Counted from the first letter of the stretch, positions 1 to 10,656 are shown. The stretch: DNA of 64,000 nt from Trueperella sp. (GCA_030532125.1 JAUNLU010000002.1:265897-329896), one strand, 5' to 3'. The notes: generated from the letters alone by a model not told the origin. Translations and numbers: made by a program.

Positions 1-183
1 ATCGCCTGGCGGCAGAATATCCAGTTCTTTGCGCAACCGACCAGAGGAGCCGCCGTCGTCAGCTACCGTAACAATTGCAGTGATATTGCGGGTTAGGATG
101 CGCAGCGCGGAAAGTGAGGCATAGAGACCGTGTCCCCCACCCAGCGCCACTACATCAGCACCCCGGGCACCGATTCTGTTCAT
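1..183 (-). CDS. yvcK: YvcK/CofD-like gluconeogenesis factor, N-terminal part (runs off the window)
   Basis: The minus strand reads M-N-R-I-G-A-R-G from 183, followed by [17 protein letters not shown] and [13 protein letters not shown], which are the nucleotide-sugar/phosphate-binding motifs of the YvcK (UPF0052) family. In Bacillus and mycobacteria this family affects carbon flux and peptidoglycan synthesis and binds UDP-sugars. Only about 60 residues are present. The start codon overlaps the rapZ stop (ATGA), so the two are translationally coupled; rapZ-yvcK-whiA is the usual actinobacterial order, which predicts whiA beyond the edge. Confidence 0.9.
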   Translation of the reverse strand, partial: MNRIGARGADVVALGGGHGLYASLSALRILTRNITAIVTVADDGGSSGRLRKELDILPPGD

Positions 184-1115
184 TCGCGCCCCAAATCACG
201 GTGAATAGTGCGTACGTCAACTCCACGGGACCGCAGCTTCTGGGAAATGTTTTCTGCCATCGCTACTGATCGGTGTTTCCCACCAGTGCAACCAATCGCG
301 ATTGTCACATACGGTTTTAGCTCGCGCACATAGCCCGAAAAGATGGGATAGAGCAGGTCCACATATTTGTTGGCAAACTCCTCAGCGCCGTCAATGCTCA
401 TCACAAAATTGCGCACCGGTTCATCTCTGCCAGTCATATGCCGCAATTCGCTAACCCAGTAGGGATTGGGTAAGAACCGCACATCCGCCACATGGTCCGC
501 ATCCAGTGGTACGCCGTATTTGAAGCCAAAGCTCATCACCGTAATATGCAGGCTCTTATCGCCAGCTTTCGACACCGCAGCGCGTACTTTCCGCGCCAAA
601 TCGTGCACTGACAGTTCTGAAGTGTCCAGGTACAGGTCAGCGCGGTTACGCAATTGTTCCAGCAGTTGGCGTTCTTTGCGGATGCCATCTAGCAGCCGGC
701 CCCCTTCTTGCAGCGGGTGGGGGCGGCGCACGCTTTCATAGCGGTTGACCAAAATATCATCCGAAGCGTCGAGGAACAGTATCCGGTAGCGAATATTTTC
801 TCGAGTCAGCTGATCCAACACTCCCAGAAGTTCTACGAAATACTCCCGGGAGCGCACGTCGACAACAACTGCTAGTTTCTGCACTGTCCCTGCTGGACTG
901 ATCAGTCCGGCCAGGGCGCCCAGTAGCCGGGGTGGCAAATTATCAACTACATACCAGCCCAGATCCTCGAGAGTGTCCGCAGCTCGAGAGCGCCCTGCTC
1001 CCGAGATACCAGTGATAATGATGATCTCTGGCACTTCATTTTCCGGAAGGGTGGCGTCTTCATCCAATTGGAAAATTCCAGTGGGAATATTACCGGTGTC
1101 GTTGATATCTACCAT
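180..1115 (-). CDS. rapZ: RapZ/YvcJ-type nucleotide-binding protein
   Basis: This 311-residue protein has a P-loop GISGAGRS at residues 36-43 and the conserved C-terminal block [15 protein letters not shown] near residue 280, both diagnostic of the RapZ/YvcJ family. In E. coli RapZ is an RNase adaptor that senses glucosamine-6-phosphate; the role in actinobacteria is less settled, although it binds ATP and GTP. It sits 23 bases after uvrC and overlaps yvcK, in the uvrC-rapZ-yvcK order common to actinobacteria. The first roughly 30 residues before the P-loop strand are a variable acidic leader. Whether RNA binding is retained cannot be judged by eye. Confidence 0.93.
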   Translation of the reverse strand: MVDINDTGNIPTGIFQLDEDATLPENEVPEIIIITGISGAGRSRAADTLEDLGWYVVDNLPPRLLGALAGLISPAGTVQKLAVVVDVRSREYFVELLGVLDQLTRENIRYRILFLDASDDILVNRYESVRRPHPLQEGGRLLDGIRKERQLLEQLRNRADLYLDTSELSVHDLARKVRAAVSKAGDKSLHITVMSFGFKYGVPLDADHVADVRFLPNPYWVSELRHMTGRDEPVRNFVMSIDGAEEFANKYVDLLYPIFSGYVRELKPYVTIAIGCTGGKHRSVAMAENISQKLRSRGVDVRTIHRDLGRE

Positions 1116-1138
1116 GACTACATCGTGCCAGTTTTTAC

Positions 1139-3127
1139 TCAGCTGCGTCGGGTATTTTCGACTGACGCGAAATGAGCTACTATCTGTTGCGCTAATTGGG
1201 GCCCAATTCCAGAGACTTCTTGTAGCTGTAGTGCACTAGCCTGCTTTATGCGCGCTACTGAGCCGAAATGTTTTAACAGCGCAGTTTGTTTCGCTGGTCC
1301 CAGGCCTGCTATTTCATCTAAGGCAGAACGAGTCATTGCTTTGCTGCGTTTTTGCCGATGAAAAGTGATTGCGAAACGGTGTGATTCGTCGCGTAAATAC
1401 TGCAACATTCGCAGTGCCGGGGAGGTGCGCGGCAGTATTATCGGAAATTCTTCCCCCGGCACCCAAACTTCTTCTAACCGCTTGGCCAAACCCACCACCG
1501 CAACGTCAACCGCTAATTCTGCAATAACTCGCTGCGCTGCATTTACCTGTGGCAATCCCCCGTCTACCACGATTAGATCGGGTTGATAAGCGAATTTATG
1601 CCGCTTGGGCAGGGCAGTTTCTGCAGTAGTTTCGTTAGCTAACGGTTCGTCATCGGACGCATCATCTGCAGCTGCCCCCGCTTTAAGCCGTGCCAGCCGA
1701 CGGCGCAATACTTCATCCATTGCCGCGGTGTCATCGGTAGCGCCAGTCCCATCCGGTCCGCGCACAATAAATTTCCGGTAATCGGATTTTTTGGCTAAGC
1801 CATCTTCAAATACCACCATGGATGCCACTTGATGCGTCCCTTGGATATGCGAAATATCGTAGGCTTCAATGCGCAGTGGCGCCCGCGGCAATCCCAAACC
1901 GGTACGCAGCTCTTCCAGCGCCTGAGAGCGCTCGGTCAGGTCACCAATCCGCGCCAGTTTATGCCGGGCTAACGCCTGCACTGCATTCCGGTGCACAGTT
2001 TGTGCCAATTTGGCTTTTGCCCCACGTTTCGGCACTCGAATCTGTACTGTGGCGCCCCGCAACTGGGTCAGCCATTTTGCTAATGCATGCTGATCTGCTG
2101 GCAAATCTGGCACCCAAATTTCCCGCGGCACCGCATTAGCTGCCACATGTGCGACGTCGTCAATCGACTTTGCGCTGTGCTTCGTAGAATTTTGGGGCGC
2201 GTATTCACCGTATACCTGCATCAACAATTGCGAAATCAACCCAGCCTGGTCTTCATCTTCGATACTAGATATCCATCCGCGCTGACCTCGGATCCGCCCA
2301 GCACGGATATAAAAGACTTGCACTGAGGCTTCTAACTCATCAAATTCCAGCCCGAACACATCGGCATCGACATCGGCGTCAAAAACTACTGTGTTCTGTT
2401 CGGCAATAGTTTCGAGGGCGGCAGCGTCATCCCGCAGTTTGGCAGCTTTCTCAAAGTTCTGCTCCTGCGCGGCTTGCATCATCTCGGTGCGCTTTTTACG
2501 GATAAGTTCTTCCCCAGTGCTATCCAGGAACCGAGTCATATCGGTAGCAATTTGGCGGTGCTCCGCCGCCGAGACTCGACCCACACACGGCGCCGCACAG
2601 CGGTCAATGTAGCCGTTGAGGCAGGGCCGCCCCGAACGCTGGGCATTGCGAAATACCCCCATACTGCACGACCGCATCGGAAAAACTCGCAATAGCTCAT
2701 TCAACGATCCGCGCAATGCCCAAACTTTGGTATACGGCCCGTAGTAGCGATTGCCTTTGCGGTGTTTGCCGCGAGTGACGAATACTCGCGGGTACTCTTC
2801 ACTCATGGTGACGGCCAAGTAGGGATAAGACTTATCGTCCCGAAACACCACATTGAACCGCGGGGAAAACTCTTTGATCCACGCATATTCCAAAGTGAGA
2901 GCTTCCAGCTCAGAGGCAACTACCACCCACTCAACTTTGGCTGCGGTATAAACCATTTGTTTGGTGCGGGGATGCAATTCGGCCGGATTTTGAAAATAAC
3001 TAGCGAGCCGGTTGCGCAGTGACCGCGCCTTACCCACATAGATAACGCGCCCCTCGGCGTCGATAAACCGATAGACGCCGGGATCGGTTGGGATATCGGT
3101 AGGGCGGTAACTCTGCGGATCAGCCAC
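1139..3127 (-). CDS. uvrC: Excinuclease ABC subunit C
   Basis: UvrC (662 residues) makes the 3' and 5' incisions in nucleotide excision repair after UvrB loads on damage. The GIY-YIG nuclease domain is at residues 17-95 (GVYRFIDAEGRVIYVGKARS), a UVR helix pair that contacts UvrB is near residue 215 (FEKAAKLRDD), and the C-terminal RNase H-like nuclease carries PDLIVVDGGLPQV, followed by a helix-hairpin-helix pair ending near IAGLGPAKQTALLKHFGS. Length is normal. The start is GTG at 3127, two bases after the uvrA stop, so uvrA and uvrC are one transcription unit. An Ala/Asp-rich insert lies before the RNase H part and looks like a linker. Confidence 0.97.
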   Translation of the reverse strand: MADPQSYRPTDIPTDPGVYRFIDAEGRVIYVGKARSLRNRLASYFQNPAELHPRTKQMVYTAAKVEWVVVASELEALTLEYAWIKEFSPRFNVVFRDDKSYPYLAVTMSEEYPRVFVTRGKHRKGNRYYGPYTKVWALRGSLNELLRVFPMRSCSMGVFRNAQRSGRPCLNGYIDRCAAPCVGRVSAAEHRQIATDMTRFLDSTGEELIRKKRTEMMQAAQEQNFEKAAKLRDDAAALETIAEQNTVVFDADVDADVFGLEFDELEASVQVFYIRAGRIRGQRGWISSIEDEDQAGLISQLLMQVYGEYAPQNSTKHSAKSIDDVAHVAANAVPREIWVPDLPADQHALAKWLTQLRGATVQIRVPKRGAKAKLAQTVHRNAVQALARHKLARIGDLTERSQALEELRTGLGLPRAPLRIEAYDISHIQGTHQVASMVVFEDGLAKKSDYRKFIVRGPDGTGATDDTAAMDEVLRRRLARLKAGAAADDASDDEPLANETTAETALPKRHKFAYQPDLIVVDGGLPQVNAAQRVIAELAVDVAVVGLAKRLEEVWVPGEEFPIILPRTSPALRMLQYLRDESHRFAITFHRQKRSKAMTRSALDEIAGLGPAKQTALLKHFGSVARIKQASALQLQEVSGIGPQLAQQIVAHFASVENTRRS

Positions 3128-3129
3128 GA

Positions 3130-5976
3130 TTATTTCCCGTCTGCTGCCAAAATACCGGCCAGGAACTGACCAGTGAAAGATGCGGGAACTTTTGCAACTT
3201 CTTCCGGAGTGCCGGTCGCTACTACTGATCCGCCCCCGCTGCCGCCTTCCGGGCCCATATCAATAACCCAGTCCGCCGTCTTTATTACATCCAGATTGTG
3301 CTCAATAACAATTACGGTATTGCCCTTATTAGTTAGTTCTTGCAGCACTTCCAACAACTTATTTACATCTTCAAAGTGCAGCCCGGTAGTGGGCTCATCC
3401 AAGATGTACACCGTGCGCCCGGTAGAGCGGCGGTGCAGTTCCGCCGCAAGTTTCACCCGCTGCGCTTCGCCCCCCGATAGCGTAGTTGCCGGTTGGCCGA
3501 GCCGCACATATCCCAAGCCCACGGCATCTAGCACGTCCAGATGTCGCGTAATTCGTGGGATGGAATCAAAGAATTCCCGTGCTTCGGAGATAGTCATATC
3601 CAGCACCTGCGCTACGTTTTTGCCCTTGTATCGCACTTCTAGAGTTTCTCGGTTATAGCGCGCGCCATGGCACACTTCGCACGGCACAAAAACATCGGGC
3701 AAAAAGTTCATCTCGATTTTTATGGTGCCGTCCCCCGCACAGGTCTCGCAGCGTCCACCCTTGACATTGAAGGAAAACCGCCCTGGACCATAACCGCGGA
3801 CCTTAGCTTCCGGAGTTTCCGAGAAAAGTTTGCGGATATGATCCCACACCCCGGTGTAGGTGCCGGGATTAGAACGCGGGGTTCGCCCAATTGGCGACTG
3901 ATCCACGTGCACAACTTTTTCTAGTTCCTCGATCCCGGTAACACTTTTATGCCGCCCGGGCAGCATCCGCGCATTATTCAATTGCCCCGCCAGGGAGCGA
4001 TACAAGATATTGTTCACCAGCGAAGACTTCCCTGAGCCGGACACTCCAGTTACGGCAGTGAAGACGCCAATCGGGAACTCGACGTCTACGTTACGCAAAT
4101 TATTTTCCGCAGCCCCAACAACCCGGATCTGTTTTTCTGGATCAACTTTCCGCCGCTGCGGTGGCACAGTTATTTGCTTTTTCCCAGTGAGATAAGCGCC
4201 GGTTATTGACTCGGCACAATTGCCTAATCCATCGGGTTCGCCACTGTAAACAATTTTGCCGCCGTGCTCACCAGCTCCAGGGCCTATATCCACTATCCAG
4301 TCCGACTCGCGGATAGTTTCTTCGTCGTGTTCTACCACAATCAGGGTGTTACCCAGATCGCGCAAATGCTGCAAAGCGCCCAAGAGTTTTTGGTTATCCC
4401 GCTGGTGCAAACCAATCGATGGCTCGTCCAGCACATAGAGCACGCCCACTAGCCCCGACCCAATCTGGGTGGCAAGCCGAATCCGCTGTGCTTCGCCGCC
4501 AGAGAGGCTAGCTGCTGGGCGGGAGAGCGTCAGATAGTGCAGCCCTACGGTAAGTAAAAATTCCAGCCGCTCGAGGATCTCCCGCAGAACTTGGCTGGCA
4601 ATCTTTTGTTCCCGCTCCCCTAGCTCTATTTGTCGCAAGTATTCCAAAGCATCTCGAATAGAGAGGTCAGTGAGTTCAGCGATATTCAATTCCCCGACCC
4701 GCACTGCCAAAACTTCAGGGCGCAAGCGCGCACCCCCACAAGTTGGGCAAGCCACTTCCCGCATGAAGCCTTCATAGCGTTCGCGCGACCAACTGGATTC
4801 AGTTTCATCGTGCTTGCGCTGCACGAAGTGGATAACCCCTTCAAAACCGGTGGAGTAGGTCTTTTCCCGCCCCCAGCGGTTGCGGTACTTCATCTTTATT
4901 TTGAAATTATGCCCATATAGAACTGCTTGCTTGGCTTCTTGCGGTAAATCTTGCCAGGGGGTGTGCACGCTAAAACCCAGTTCTTCGCCTAACACTTCCA
5001 CTTGGCGCAGGTGGTAGTCGCGGGCATTTTTCGACGCCGTTACTGCCCACGGCACCAAAGCTCCGTCGGCGATCGACAGCTCTGGGTTGGGCACTACTAG
5101 ATCTTCAGATACCGATAGCCGATAGCCGATACCGTCACAAGTGGGGCAAGAACCATATGGCGCATTAAAGGAAAAAGTTTTTGGCTCAATTTCTTCGATT
5201 TCCAGCGGATGCTCATTAGGGCAGGCTCGTTTCTCGGAAAAGCGCAGTTCTTCTCCGTTGTCCACCAGATCAACAACTAATATGCCGTCAGATAGCCGCA
5301 ATGCAGTTTCCACTGAGTCATTGAGTCGGCTAGTAATTCCGTCCCGCAGTGCTAACCGATCTACAACTACTTCAATATTGTGTTTCTTGGTTTTTGCCAG
5401 TTTTGGTGCTTCAGCTAACCGCACGACTTCGCCGTCTACCCGGGCCCGGGAAAATCCCTGCGCTACGAGGTCTTTGAACAGCTCTAGATATTCGCCTTTT
5501 CGCCCGCGCACCACCGGCGCCAGTACTTGGAATTTAGTTCCCTCCGCCAGCTTCAAGATGCTGTCGACCATCTGCACTGGACTTTGTGCCATCACTTTGG
5601 CACCACAAACTGGGCAATATTGGGTGCCAGCGCGGGCATAGAGCAGCCGGAGATAGTCATAGACTTCGGTAATTGTGCCCACAGTAGAGCGCGGATTGCG
5701 GTTAGTAGATTTTTGATCGATTGATACCGCCGGAGAAAGCCCCTCAATGAAATCTACTGCCGGTTTATCCATCTGCCCCAAGAATTGGCGGGCATAAGAA
5801 GATAGCGACTCCACATAGCGGCGCTGACCTTCAGCAAAGATAGTATCGAAAGCCAGCGAAGACTTCCCCGAACCTGACAGCCCAGTGAACACCACCATCT
5901 TGTCACGCGGGATGGTCAGCGTGACATTTTGCAGATTGTGCTCGCGGGCGCCTTGGATAAATATCGAATCGTGCAC
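3130..5976 (-). CDS. uvrA: Excinuclease ABC subunit A
   Basis: UvrA (948 residues) is the damage-sensing ATPase dimer that delivers UvrB. Two ABC cassettes are visible: Walker [13 protein letters not shown] near residue 32 and [13 protein letters not shown] near residue 640, with signatures [12 protein letters not shown] and [12 protein letters not shown]. Zinc-binding cysteine pairs are [28 protein letters not shown] and CETCAGDGT with [10 protein letters not shown]. The start is GTG at 5976 with no Shine-Dalgarno; a TAAGCT hexamer six bases upstream suggests a leaderless mRNA. I searched the short divergent upstream region for an actinobacterial LexA box and saw none. Confidence 0.98.
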   Translation of the reverse strand: MHDSIFIQGAREHNLQNVTLTIPRDKMVVFTGLSGSGKSSLAFDTIFAEGQRRYVESLSSYARQFLGQMDKPAVDFIEGLSPAVSIDQKSTNRNPRSTVGTITEVYDYLRLLYARAGTQYCPVCGAKVMAQSPVQMVDSILKLAEGTKFQVLAPVVRGRKGEYLELFKDLVAQGFSRARVDGEVVRLAEAPKLAKTKKHNIEVVVDRLALRDGITSRLNDSVETALRLSDGILVVDLVDNGEELRFSEKRACPNEHPLEIEEIEPKTFSFNAPYGSCPTCDGIGYRLSVSEDLVVPNPELSIADGALVPWAVTASKNARDYHLRQVEVLGEELGFSVHTPWQDLPQEAKQAVLYGHNFKIKMKYRNRWGREKTYSTGFEGVIHFVQRKHDETESSWSRERYEGFMREVACPTCGGARLRPEVLAVRVGELNIAELTDLSIRDALEYLRQIELGEREQKIASQVLREILERLEFLLTVGLHYLTLSRPAASLSGGEAQRIRLATQIGSGLVGVLYVLDEPSIGLHQRDNQKLLGALQHLRDLGNTLIVVEHDEETIRESDWIVDIGPGAGEHGGKIVYSGEPDGLGNCAESITGAYLTGKKQITVPPQRRKVDPEKQIRVVGAAENNLRNVDVEFPIGVFTAVTGVSGSGKSSLVNNILYRSLAGQLNNARMLPGRHKSVTGIEELEKVVHVDQSPIGRTPRSNPGTYTGVWDHIRKLFSETPEAKVRGYGPGRFSFNVKGGRCETCAGDGTIKIEMNFLPDVFVPCEVCHGARYNRETLEVRYKGKNVAQVLDMTISEAREFFDSIPRITRHLDVLDAVGLGYVRLGQPATTLSGGEAQRVKLAAELHRRSTGRTVYILDEPTTGLHFEDVNKLLEVLQELTNKGNTVIVIEHNLDVIKTADWVIDMGPEGGSGGGSVVATGTPEEVAKVPASFTGQFLAGILAADGK

Positions 5977-5982
5977 TATTCC

Positions 5983-5988
5983 AGCTTA
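5983..5988 (-). promoter_or_regulatory. Candidate -10 element of uvrA (leaderless geometry)
   Basis: TAAGCT on the minus strand lies six bases before the GTG start of uvrA, and no ribosome binding site intervenes. The spacing fits transcription starting at or next to the start codon. This is inferred from position and the TANNNT form only. Confidence 0.5.
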
Positions 5989-6048
5989 CTTAGCTAATTT
6001 TTGTTCCTCGACTTGGCACAAAATGTAGTTGTCAACCCAGTTGCCTAC

Positions 6049-6054
6049 TAAACT
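6049..6054 (+). promoter_or_regulatory. Candidate -10 element of the YciI-like gene (leaderless geometry)
   Basis: TAAACT ends six bases before the ATG at 6061. A TTGTCA sequence at 6029-6034 could be a -35 but the spacer is only 14 bases. There is no Shine-Dalgarno sequence. Confidence 0.5.
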
Positions 6055-6060
6055 CAAAAT

Positions 6061-6342
6061 ATGAATATTTTTGCTGTTCACTATGTTTATGATCCAGAGC
6101 GCAGCGCCGAAGTTGCCGAAATTCGCCCTACCCACCGGAAATTCCTGGCCAGTTTATTTGAAAAAGGAGAATTATTGGCTTCCGGCCCGTGGGGCGACGG
6201 CGAAGCCCTGATCGTTATCCCCGCTGATTCAGAAGCGGCCGCCCTGGAACGATTGGATGCAGATCCATTCTACCAAGCTGGCGTAATCCTAGAACGCACC
6301 GCGAAACCGTGGAAAGTTATCTACGGTCCTTGGGAAAGCTAA
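6061..6342 (+). CDS. YciI family protein
   Basis: The 93-residue product is a complete single-domain YciI-like protein (dimeric alpha-beta barrel, ferredoxin-like fold). The family pattern is seen in the early HYVYDPERSAEVAEIRPTH, in which the conserved His sits in RPTHRKFL, and in the middle LLASGPWGDGEALIVIPADS, followed by a DPFYQAGV motif. Members are small putative enzymes of mostly unknown substrate. It stands alone on the plus strand between uvrA and terC, so its context says little. The start has a -10-like hexamer six bases upstream and no ribosome binding site. A hairpin with a short T-run follows the stop. Confidence 0.85.
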   Translation: MNIFAVHYVYDPERSAEVAEIRPTHRKFLASLFEKGELLASGPWGDGEALIVIPADSEAAALERLDADPFYQAGVILERTAKPWKVIYGPWES

Positions 6343-6373
6343 CCAGAAACTAGTCAGTGCACTACTAACCACC

Positions 6374-6403
6374 GCGGGCGCAGTTGAATTAGACTGCGTC
6401 CGC
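6374..6403 (+). terminator. Candidate terminator of the YciI-like gene
   Basis: An 11-bp stem (one G-T pair) with an 8-base loop, GCGGGCGCAGT against ACTGCGTCCGC, is followed by TTTAGTATT on the plus strand. It reaches into the last codons of the convergent terC gene. The T-tract is imperfect, so efficiency is uncertain. Confidence 0.45.
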
Positions 6404-7447
6404 TTTAGTATTGCCCTCTCGCTTGGCCCCAATTAGTGACGCGATCACCGTAATCAGTATTGTTCCCAAAATGAACCCAACTGAGAATAGGATGCTGGGT
6501 TCTGGGATACCGGAGAATAGTTGATAGCCATGACCGGCATGCAATACTAGCTTCACTCCAATGAAGCCCAAAATTGCTGCCAAACCATAGTGCAAGTAAA
6601 TGAGCCGATCTAGTAGGCCATCTACTAAGAAGAACAGTTGTCGCAAGCCCAACAGCGCGAAAGCATTAGCTGCGAATACGATAAACGGCTCTTTAGTCAG
6701 GCCGAATATAGCGGGGATGGAGTCCAACGCAAACATCAGGTCGATTGTGCCTATCGAAGCAATACACAACAGCATTGGCGTCACATAGGTTTTGCCACTA
6801 CGCCGGACAATAACTTTATCCCCGACGAAACCTTCCGTAACCGGCACAATCTTGCTAATAAACCGCGAGAATGCATTGGGCTGGTACTCATCCGAAGCAA
6901 CATAGTTAGGGTCACGGCGTTGCCTGCCTTCGACTATGCCATCCCACACCTGTTTGGCTGCGGTATAGAACATCCAAGCGCCGAAGATGAAGAATACCCA
7001 CACGAAGCGAGCAATCAGCGCTGCCCCTAACAAAATAAAGATAAGCCGCATTATTAGCGCGATAATGATGCCCCACATCAGCACTTTTTGCTGATACTTA
7101 CGCGGCACTTTGAAGGTCGCCAAGATGATGATAAATACGAAGATATTGTCCAGCGACAGTGCTTTTTCAGTTATATAGCCGGCAAAATATTCGGTAGCAA
7201 ACTGCGGCGAATGGCGGAAATACATTACCGCACCGAAGATCAACGCAATAACAATGTAGAACGCTGACCAAATGGCGGCTTCTTTAATGGTGGGTTCATG
7301 CGGTTTACGAACGTGCCCCAATAGATCCCACAGGATCATGGCGACGACGATTACCGCTAGCGCGCCCCACTCCCAGGGATGTACTACCATAGCCTCTTGA
7401 GCTGGAGTTATAGCTGGTAGCAGCATGGTGGGCAGTAGCGTAGGCAT
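6389..7447 (-). CDS. TerC family membrane protein, probable manganese exporter
   Basis: The 352-residue protein has about nine hydrophobic segments, with family residues in the membrane: ALSLDNIFVFIII (about residues 97-109) and DLMFALDSIPAIFGL (about 229-243), the paired Asp-rich transmembrane motifs of TerC/Alx proteins. TerC-type proteins from Bacillus and E. coli (Alx, MeeF) are implicated in Mn2+ export and metallation of secreted proteins. A yybP-ykoY-like RNA leader precedes it, which supports a manganese role. The start ATG at 7447 has AGGAAAA upstream. The gene name is left blank since TerC was first named for tellurite resistance, which is not implied here. Confidence 0.88.
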   Translation of the reverse strand: MPTLLPTMLLPAITPAQEAMVVHPWEWGALAVIVVAMILWDLLGHVRKPHEPTIKEAAIWSAFYIVIALIFGAVMYFRHSPQFATEYFAGYITEKALSLDNIFVFIIILATFKVPRKYQQKVLMWGIIIALIMRLIFILLGAALIARFVWVFFIFGAWMFYTAAKQVWDGIVEGRQRRDPNYVASDEYQPNAFSRFISKIVPVTEGFVGDKVIVRRSGKTYVTPMLLCIASIGTIDLMFALDSIPAIFGLTKEPFIVFAANAFALLGLRQLFFLVDGLLDRLIYLHYGLAAILGFIGVKLVLHAGHGYQLFSGIPEPSILFSVGFILGTILITVIASLIGAKREGNTKADAV

Positions 7448-7475
7448 AGGGTTTTCCTTTCCGGTGATAACCGGA

Positions 7476-7560
7476 GGTCTCTTCCCGCCAAACTTTGGCC
7501 TCGACCCGGATTTGCATCGTACTGACGAGCCGATATTGTGTGGGAATACTCCCCTCCGCT
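7476..7560 (-). ncRNA. yybP-ykoY (Mn2+) riboswitch leader of terC
   Basis: Read on the minus strand, the leader contains GGAGGGGAGTATTCCC (the L1 signature GGGGAGTA), then GGCTCGTCAGTACGA (an L3-like CGUCA loop), then a paired CCAAAGTTTGG region and GGGAAGAGACC at the 3' side, in the order expected of the yybP-ykoY class. A further hairpin, CCGGTTATCACCGG (7461-7474), lies just before the AGGAAAA ribosome binding site of terC and could be the expression platform. Known members bind Mn2+ and turn on exporters such as YybP, MntP and Alx. The identification is by motif; a covariance search would settle it. Confidence 0.8.
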
Positions 7561-7619
7561 GCTAAGCAGTTTACTGGAAAAACAACTAGCTAAAAAGATT
7601 TGCACTGAGCGGTGTACCA

Positions 7620-9662
7620 CTAGTTACGTACTTGGCGCAGCTCAGCTTTTAGATCGGCAATCTCATCGCGCAGCCGCGCTGCCAATTCAAAATGCAGCCC
7701 AGCCGCAGCTGCATGCATTTGCCGGGTAAGTTCTTCCAGTAACTCTTCTAGCTCCAGCCCAGCTAATTCTGCTTTCGGGCTGGTTACCTCTTTGCGGTAG
7801 CCGCCAGCCAGCAGCTGGGCGGTGTCCACATCCTCCCGCGCCAGCATATCCGTGACATCTGCAATCTTTTTCCGCAATGGAGTGGGATCAATTCCATTTT
7901 CTTGGTTATAGCGCAGCTGCTTTTCTCGACGCCGATTGGTTTCGTCAATCGCTTGCTGCATATTGGGGGTTACTTCATCGGCATACATATGCACTTCACC
8001 TGAGACATTGCGCGCCGCCCGGCCGATAGTCTGAATAAGCGAAGTGGTGGAGCGCAAAAATCCCTGCTTATCCGCGTCCAAAATTGCCACTAGCGATACT
8101 TCAGGCAAGTCCAGCCCCTCGCGCAATAGGTTAATGCCCACTAGCACATCAAATTTCCCTAACCGCAGTTCCCGCAGCAATTCCACCCGGCGCAGAGTGT
8201 CGACGTCGGAATGGAGATACTCAACCCGCACCCCACGTTCTGCTAAGTAGGCAGTGAGGTCCTCGGCCATTTTCTTCGTGAGCGTAGTTACCAGCACACG
8301 TTCATCTTTTTCAGCCCGCTTGCGGACCTCTTCCAACAGATCGTCTATCTGCCCCTCGGTGGGCTTAACAACTATCTGTGGATCAACTAGCCCAGTGGGG
8401 CGAATAATCTGCTCCACTACCCCATCTGATTTGCCCAACTCATACGATCCGGGCGTAGCAGACAGGTACACGGTTTGCCCAATGCGTGCTAAGAACTCTT
8501 CCCACTTCAGCGGGCGATTGTCCATTGCGGATGGCAAGCGGAAGCCATGTTCCACTAAGGTGCGCTTACGCGACATATCGCCCTCATACATTGCCCCAAT
8601 CTGCGGCACCGTCACATGCGATTCATCAATGATGAGGAGGAAATCTTCCGGGAAATAATCCAATAGCGTATTAGGTGGAGTGCCCGGACCACGCCCGTCA
8701 ATATGCCGAGAGTAGTTTTCTATTCCGGCACAGGTGCCGATATTGCGAAGCATCTCCAGATCATAGCTAGTGCGCATCTCTAACCGCTGCGCCTCCAGCA
8801 GCTTATTGTGCGCGCGCAACTGCCCCAAACGCTCCTCAAGTTCATCACTAATTGATTTGATGGCGCGTGCCATCCGCTCCGGACCGGCCACATAGTGCGA
8901 AGCCGGGAAAAGGTAAGTATGGTCCACTTGCCGAATGGTGTCCCCAGTTAGGGGATGTAACAGGGCGATACCGTCTATTTCATCGCCAAAAAATTCAATC
9001 CGGACGGCGAGTTCTTCATATACCGGGATAATCTCTACCGTATCGCCGCGTACCCGGAATGTCCCCCGGGTAAAGGCCAGATCATTGCGGGTATATTGCA
9101 TACCTACAAACTTGCGCAGTAGATCGTCGCGTTCAATCTGTTGCCCGACTTCCAAGGGCACCATCCGGTTTACGTACTCTTGCGGGGTGCCTAAGCCATA
9201 GATACAAGATACTGATGCCACCACTACCGTATCCCGGCGCGTAAGCAGCGAGTTGGTGGCTGAATGCCGCAACCGCTCAACTTCGTCATTAATTGAGGCA
9301 TCTTTTTCGATATAAGTGTCAGTTTGCGGCACATAGGCTTCTGGCTGGTAGTAGTCGTAATAAGAAACGAAATACTCCACCGCATTATTGGGCAGTAACT
9401 CACGAAATTCTGCAGCCATCTGCGCTGCCAGCGTCTTATTGGGCTCCATTATCAGCGTTGGCCGCTGCACTTGCTCTATTAGCCAAGCCGTCGTAGCTGA
9501 TTTTCCGGTACCAGTCGCCCCCAACAGCACGATGTCTTTTTCCCCGCCATTAATACGCTCGGTCAATTCTCGGATCGCATTGGGCTGGTCACCCGACGGC
9601 GTAAATTCAGTGATTACTTCAATTGGCGATTCCTGCCGAATAATATCGCTTACTGGGCGCAT
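7620..9662 (-). CDS. uvrB: Excinuclease ABC subunit B
   Basis: UvrB (680 residues) is the helicase-like subunit that verifies damage and recruits UvrC. Walker A GATGTGKS is near residues 48-55, the DNA-clamping beta-hairpin [16 protein letters not shown] is near residue 100, the DESH box follows at about residue 345, motif VI is QTIGRAARN, and the C-terminal UVR domain that binds UvrC is [17 protein letters not shown]. Length is normal. It starts one base downstream of coaE (stop at 9664), so coaE and uvrB are probably cotranscribed, as in mycobacteria. Confidence 0.98.
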   Translation of the reverse strand: MRPVSDIIRQESPIEVITEFTPSGDQPNAIRELTERINGGEKDIVLLGATGTGKSATTAWLIEQVQRPTLIMEPNKTLAAQMAAEFRELLPNNAVEYFVSYYDYYQPEAYVPQTDTYIEKDASINDEVERLRHSATNSLLTRRDTVVVASVSCIYGLGTPQEYVNRMVPLEVGQQIERDDLLRKFVGMQYTRNDLAFTRGTFRVRGDTVEIIPVYEELAVRIEFFGDEIDGIALLHPLTGDTIRQVDHTYLFPASHYVAGPERMARAIKSISDELEERLGQLRAHNKLLEAQRLEMRTSYDLEMLRNIGTCAGIENYSRHIDGRGPGTPPNTLLDYFPEDFLLIIDESHVTVPQIGAMYEGDMSRKRTLVEHGFRLPSAMDNRPLKWEEFLARIGQTVYLSATPGSYELGKSDGVVEQIIRPTGLVDPQIVVKPTEGQIDDLLEEVRKRAEKDERVLVTTLTKKMAEDLTAYLAERGVRVEYLHSDVDTLRRVELLRELRLGKFDVLVGINLLREGLDLPEVSLVAILDADKQGFLRSTTSLIQTIGRAARNVSGEVHMYADEVTPNMQQAIDETNRRREKQLRYNQENGIDPTPLRKKIADVTDMLAREDVDTAQLLAGGYRKEVTSPKAELAGLELEELLEELTRQMHAAAAGLHFELAARLRDEIADLKAELRQVRN

Positions 9663-9663
9663 A

Positions 9664-10518
9664 TCATCCCCACCGCAAAATTAGCGGTGCGCAAGGATTG
9701 GCCGCAAAGGCCTCCTGCCCGTGGGCAATCCAACCCGCATTCAGTAGCCCTGCTGGATCTGGCGTACCAATAGCTTCAAAGCCACCGGGGATTTCCCGCA
9801 CTGCTATCCCGTGATATGCCAAGCGTTCCTTATGGACCCTAGGGTCAGCGAAGAATCCCACTCCCAACCCTGCGGGACGTTTAGGTGCCACCGCAGCTGG
9901 ATTGCACAGCACGTCATTGAATGGAATTATCCAGTCTTCCCATAGCTGCTCTATCCGAACCATAAGTTCTGCTTGATCACCCTCATTGCGCACTACTACA
10001 TCAGAGATAGAAGCTAACTGGGCATCGGTAGCTTGCGAATCAATCCGATTGCGCGCATCAGCAATATCGGCACCGCGATAGTGCATCAGCCGTTCCATTT
10101 GTAGTTCCCGGGGGATCACAATCGCGATATTGGCTTGTGCCGCATACTGCCGGCATGAACCGTATAACAGCGGCACATCGTAAATAATTACTCGCTTGCG
10201 GTCCTCAGCGCGCGTTTGTTCCACTATCTCCCACATGCGGTCATTAATTTGGGGATGAGTAATGGCATTGAGGGCAGCTAGTTCCGCAGAGTCATTGAAT
10301 ACTATTCTCGCCAATGCCTCCCGATTAAGCGTGCCATCTGGGGCAATAACCGCTTCTCCCCAACGCGCTTGAATCGCGATGAAGCCAGGCGTATCCGGAG
10401 CCACTACTTCCCGGGCCAATTCATCTGCATCAATAACTTTTGCCCCGAGTTTAGCTAAGTGCGTAGCTGCTAAGGATTTCCCGGAGGCTATGCCGCCTGT
10501 TAACGCCAAAAGAAGCAC
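9664..10518 (-). CDS. coaE: Dephospho-CoA kinase with a C-terminal extension
   Basis: CoaE phosphorylates dephospho-CoA, the last step of coenzyme A synthesis. The N-terminal about 200 residues are canonical: P-loop TGGIASGKS (residues 7-15), [10 protein letters not shown], and the lid [13 protein letters not shown] with catalytic Arg/Asp residues. About 85 further residues follow, including [18 protein letters not shown] and [16 protein letters not shown]. Mycobacterial CoaE carries a GrpB-type (UPF0157) C-terminal domain, but this tail is shorter and I do not recognise the GrpB motifs in it. The start is GTG at 10518 with no clear ribosome binding site. It lies between rpsA and uvrB as in other actinobacteria. 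Confidence 0.93.
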   Translation of the reverse strand: MLLLALTGGIASGKSLAATHLAKLGAKVIDADELAREVVAPDTPGFIAIQARWGEAVIAPDGTLNREALARIVFNDSAELAALNAITHPQINDRMWEIVEQTRAEDRKRVIIYDVPLLYGSCRQYAAQANIAIVIPRELQMERLMHYRGADIADARNRIDSQATDAQLASISDVVVRNEGDQAELMVRIEQLWEDWIIPFNDVLCNPAAVAPKRPAGLGVGFFADPRVHKERLAYHGIAVREIPGGFEAIGTPDPAGLLNAGWIAHGQEAFAANPCAPLILRWG

Positions 10519-10612
10519 AGTAGCCGTCCAATCACCAAAAAGGTATGCGCGTACTCCCTAATGCTATGTCTTTGCGATTGATGCCGGGGTAGGTTTCGTT
10601 ATCGGAATAAGA

Positions 10613-10656
10613 AACTGGAACGGGACGGATGACTATTCATCCGCCCCGTTCCAGTT
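10613..10656 (-). terminator. rpsA: Terminator downstream of rpsA
   Basis: A long near-perfect inverted repeat pairs AACTGGAACGGG with its complement around an inner CGGATG/CATCCG stem. On the minus strand it is followed by TTTCTTATT. It lies 34 bases after the rpsA stop, which fits an intrinsic terminator of this highly expressed gene. Confidence 0.85.

Noticed and set aside
5977..6060. LexA (SOS) box upstream of uvrA
   Set aside because: No GAAC-N4-GTTC or mycobacterial TCGAAC-N4-GTTCGA palindrome is visible here or upstream of uvrB or recN.
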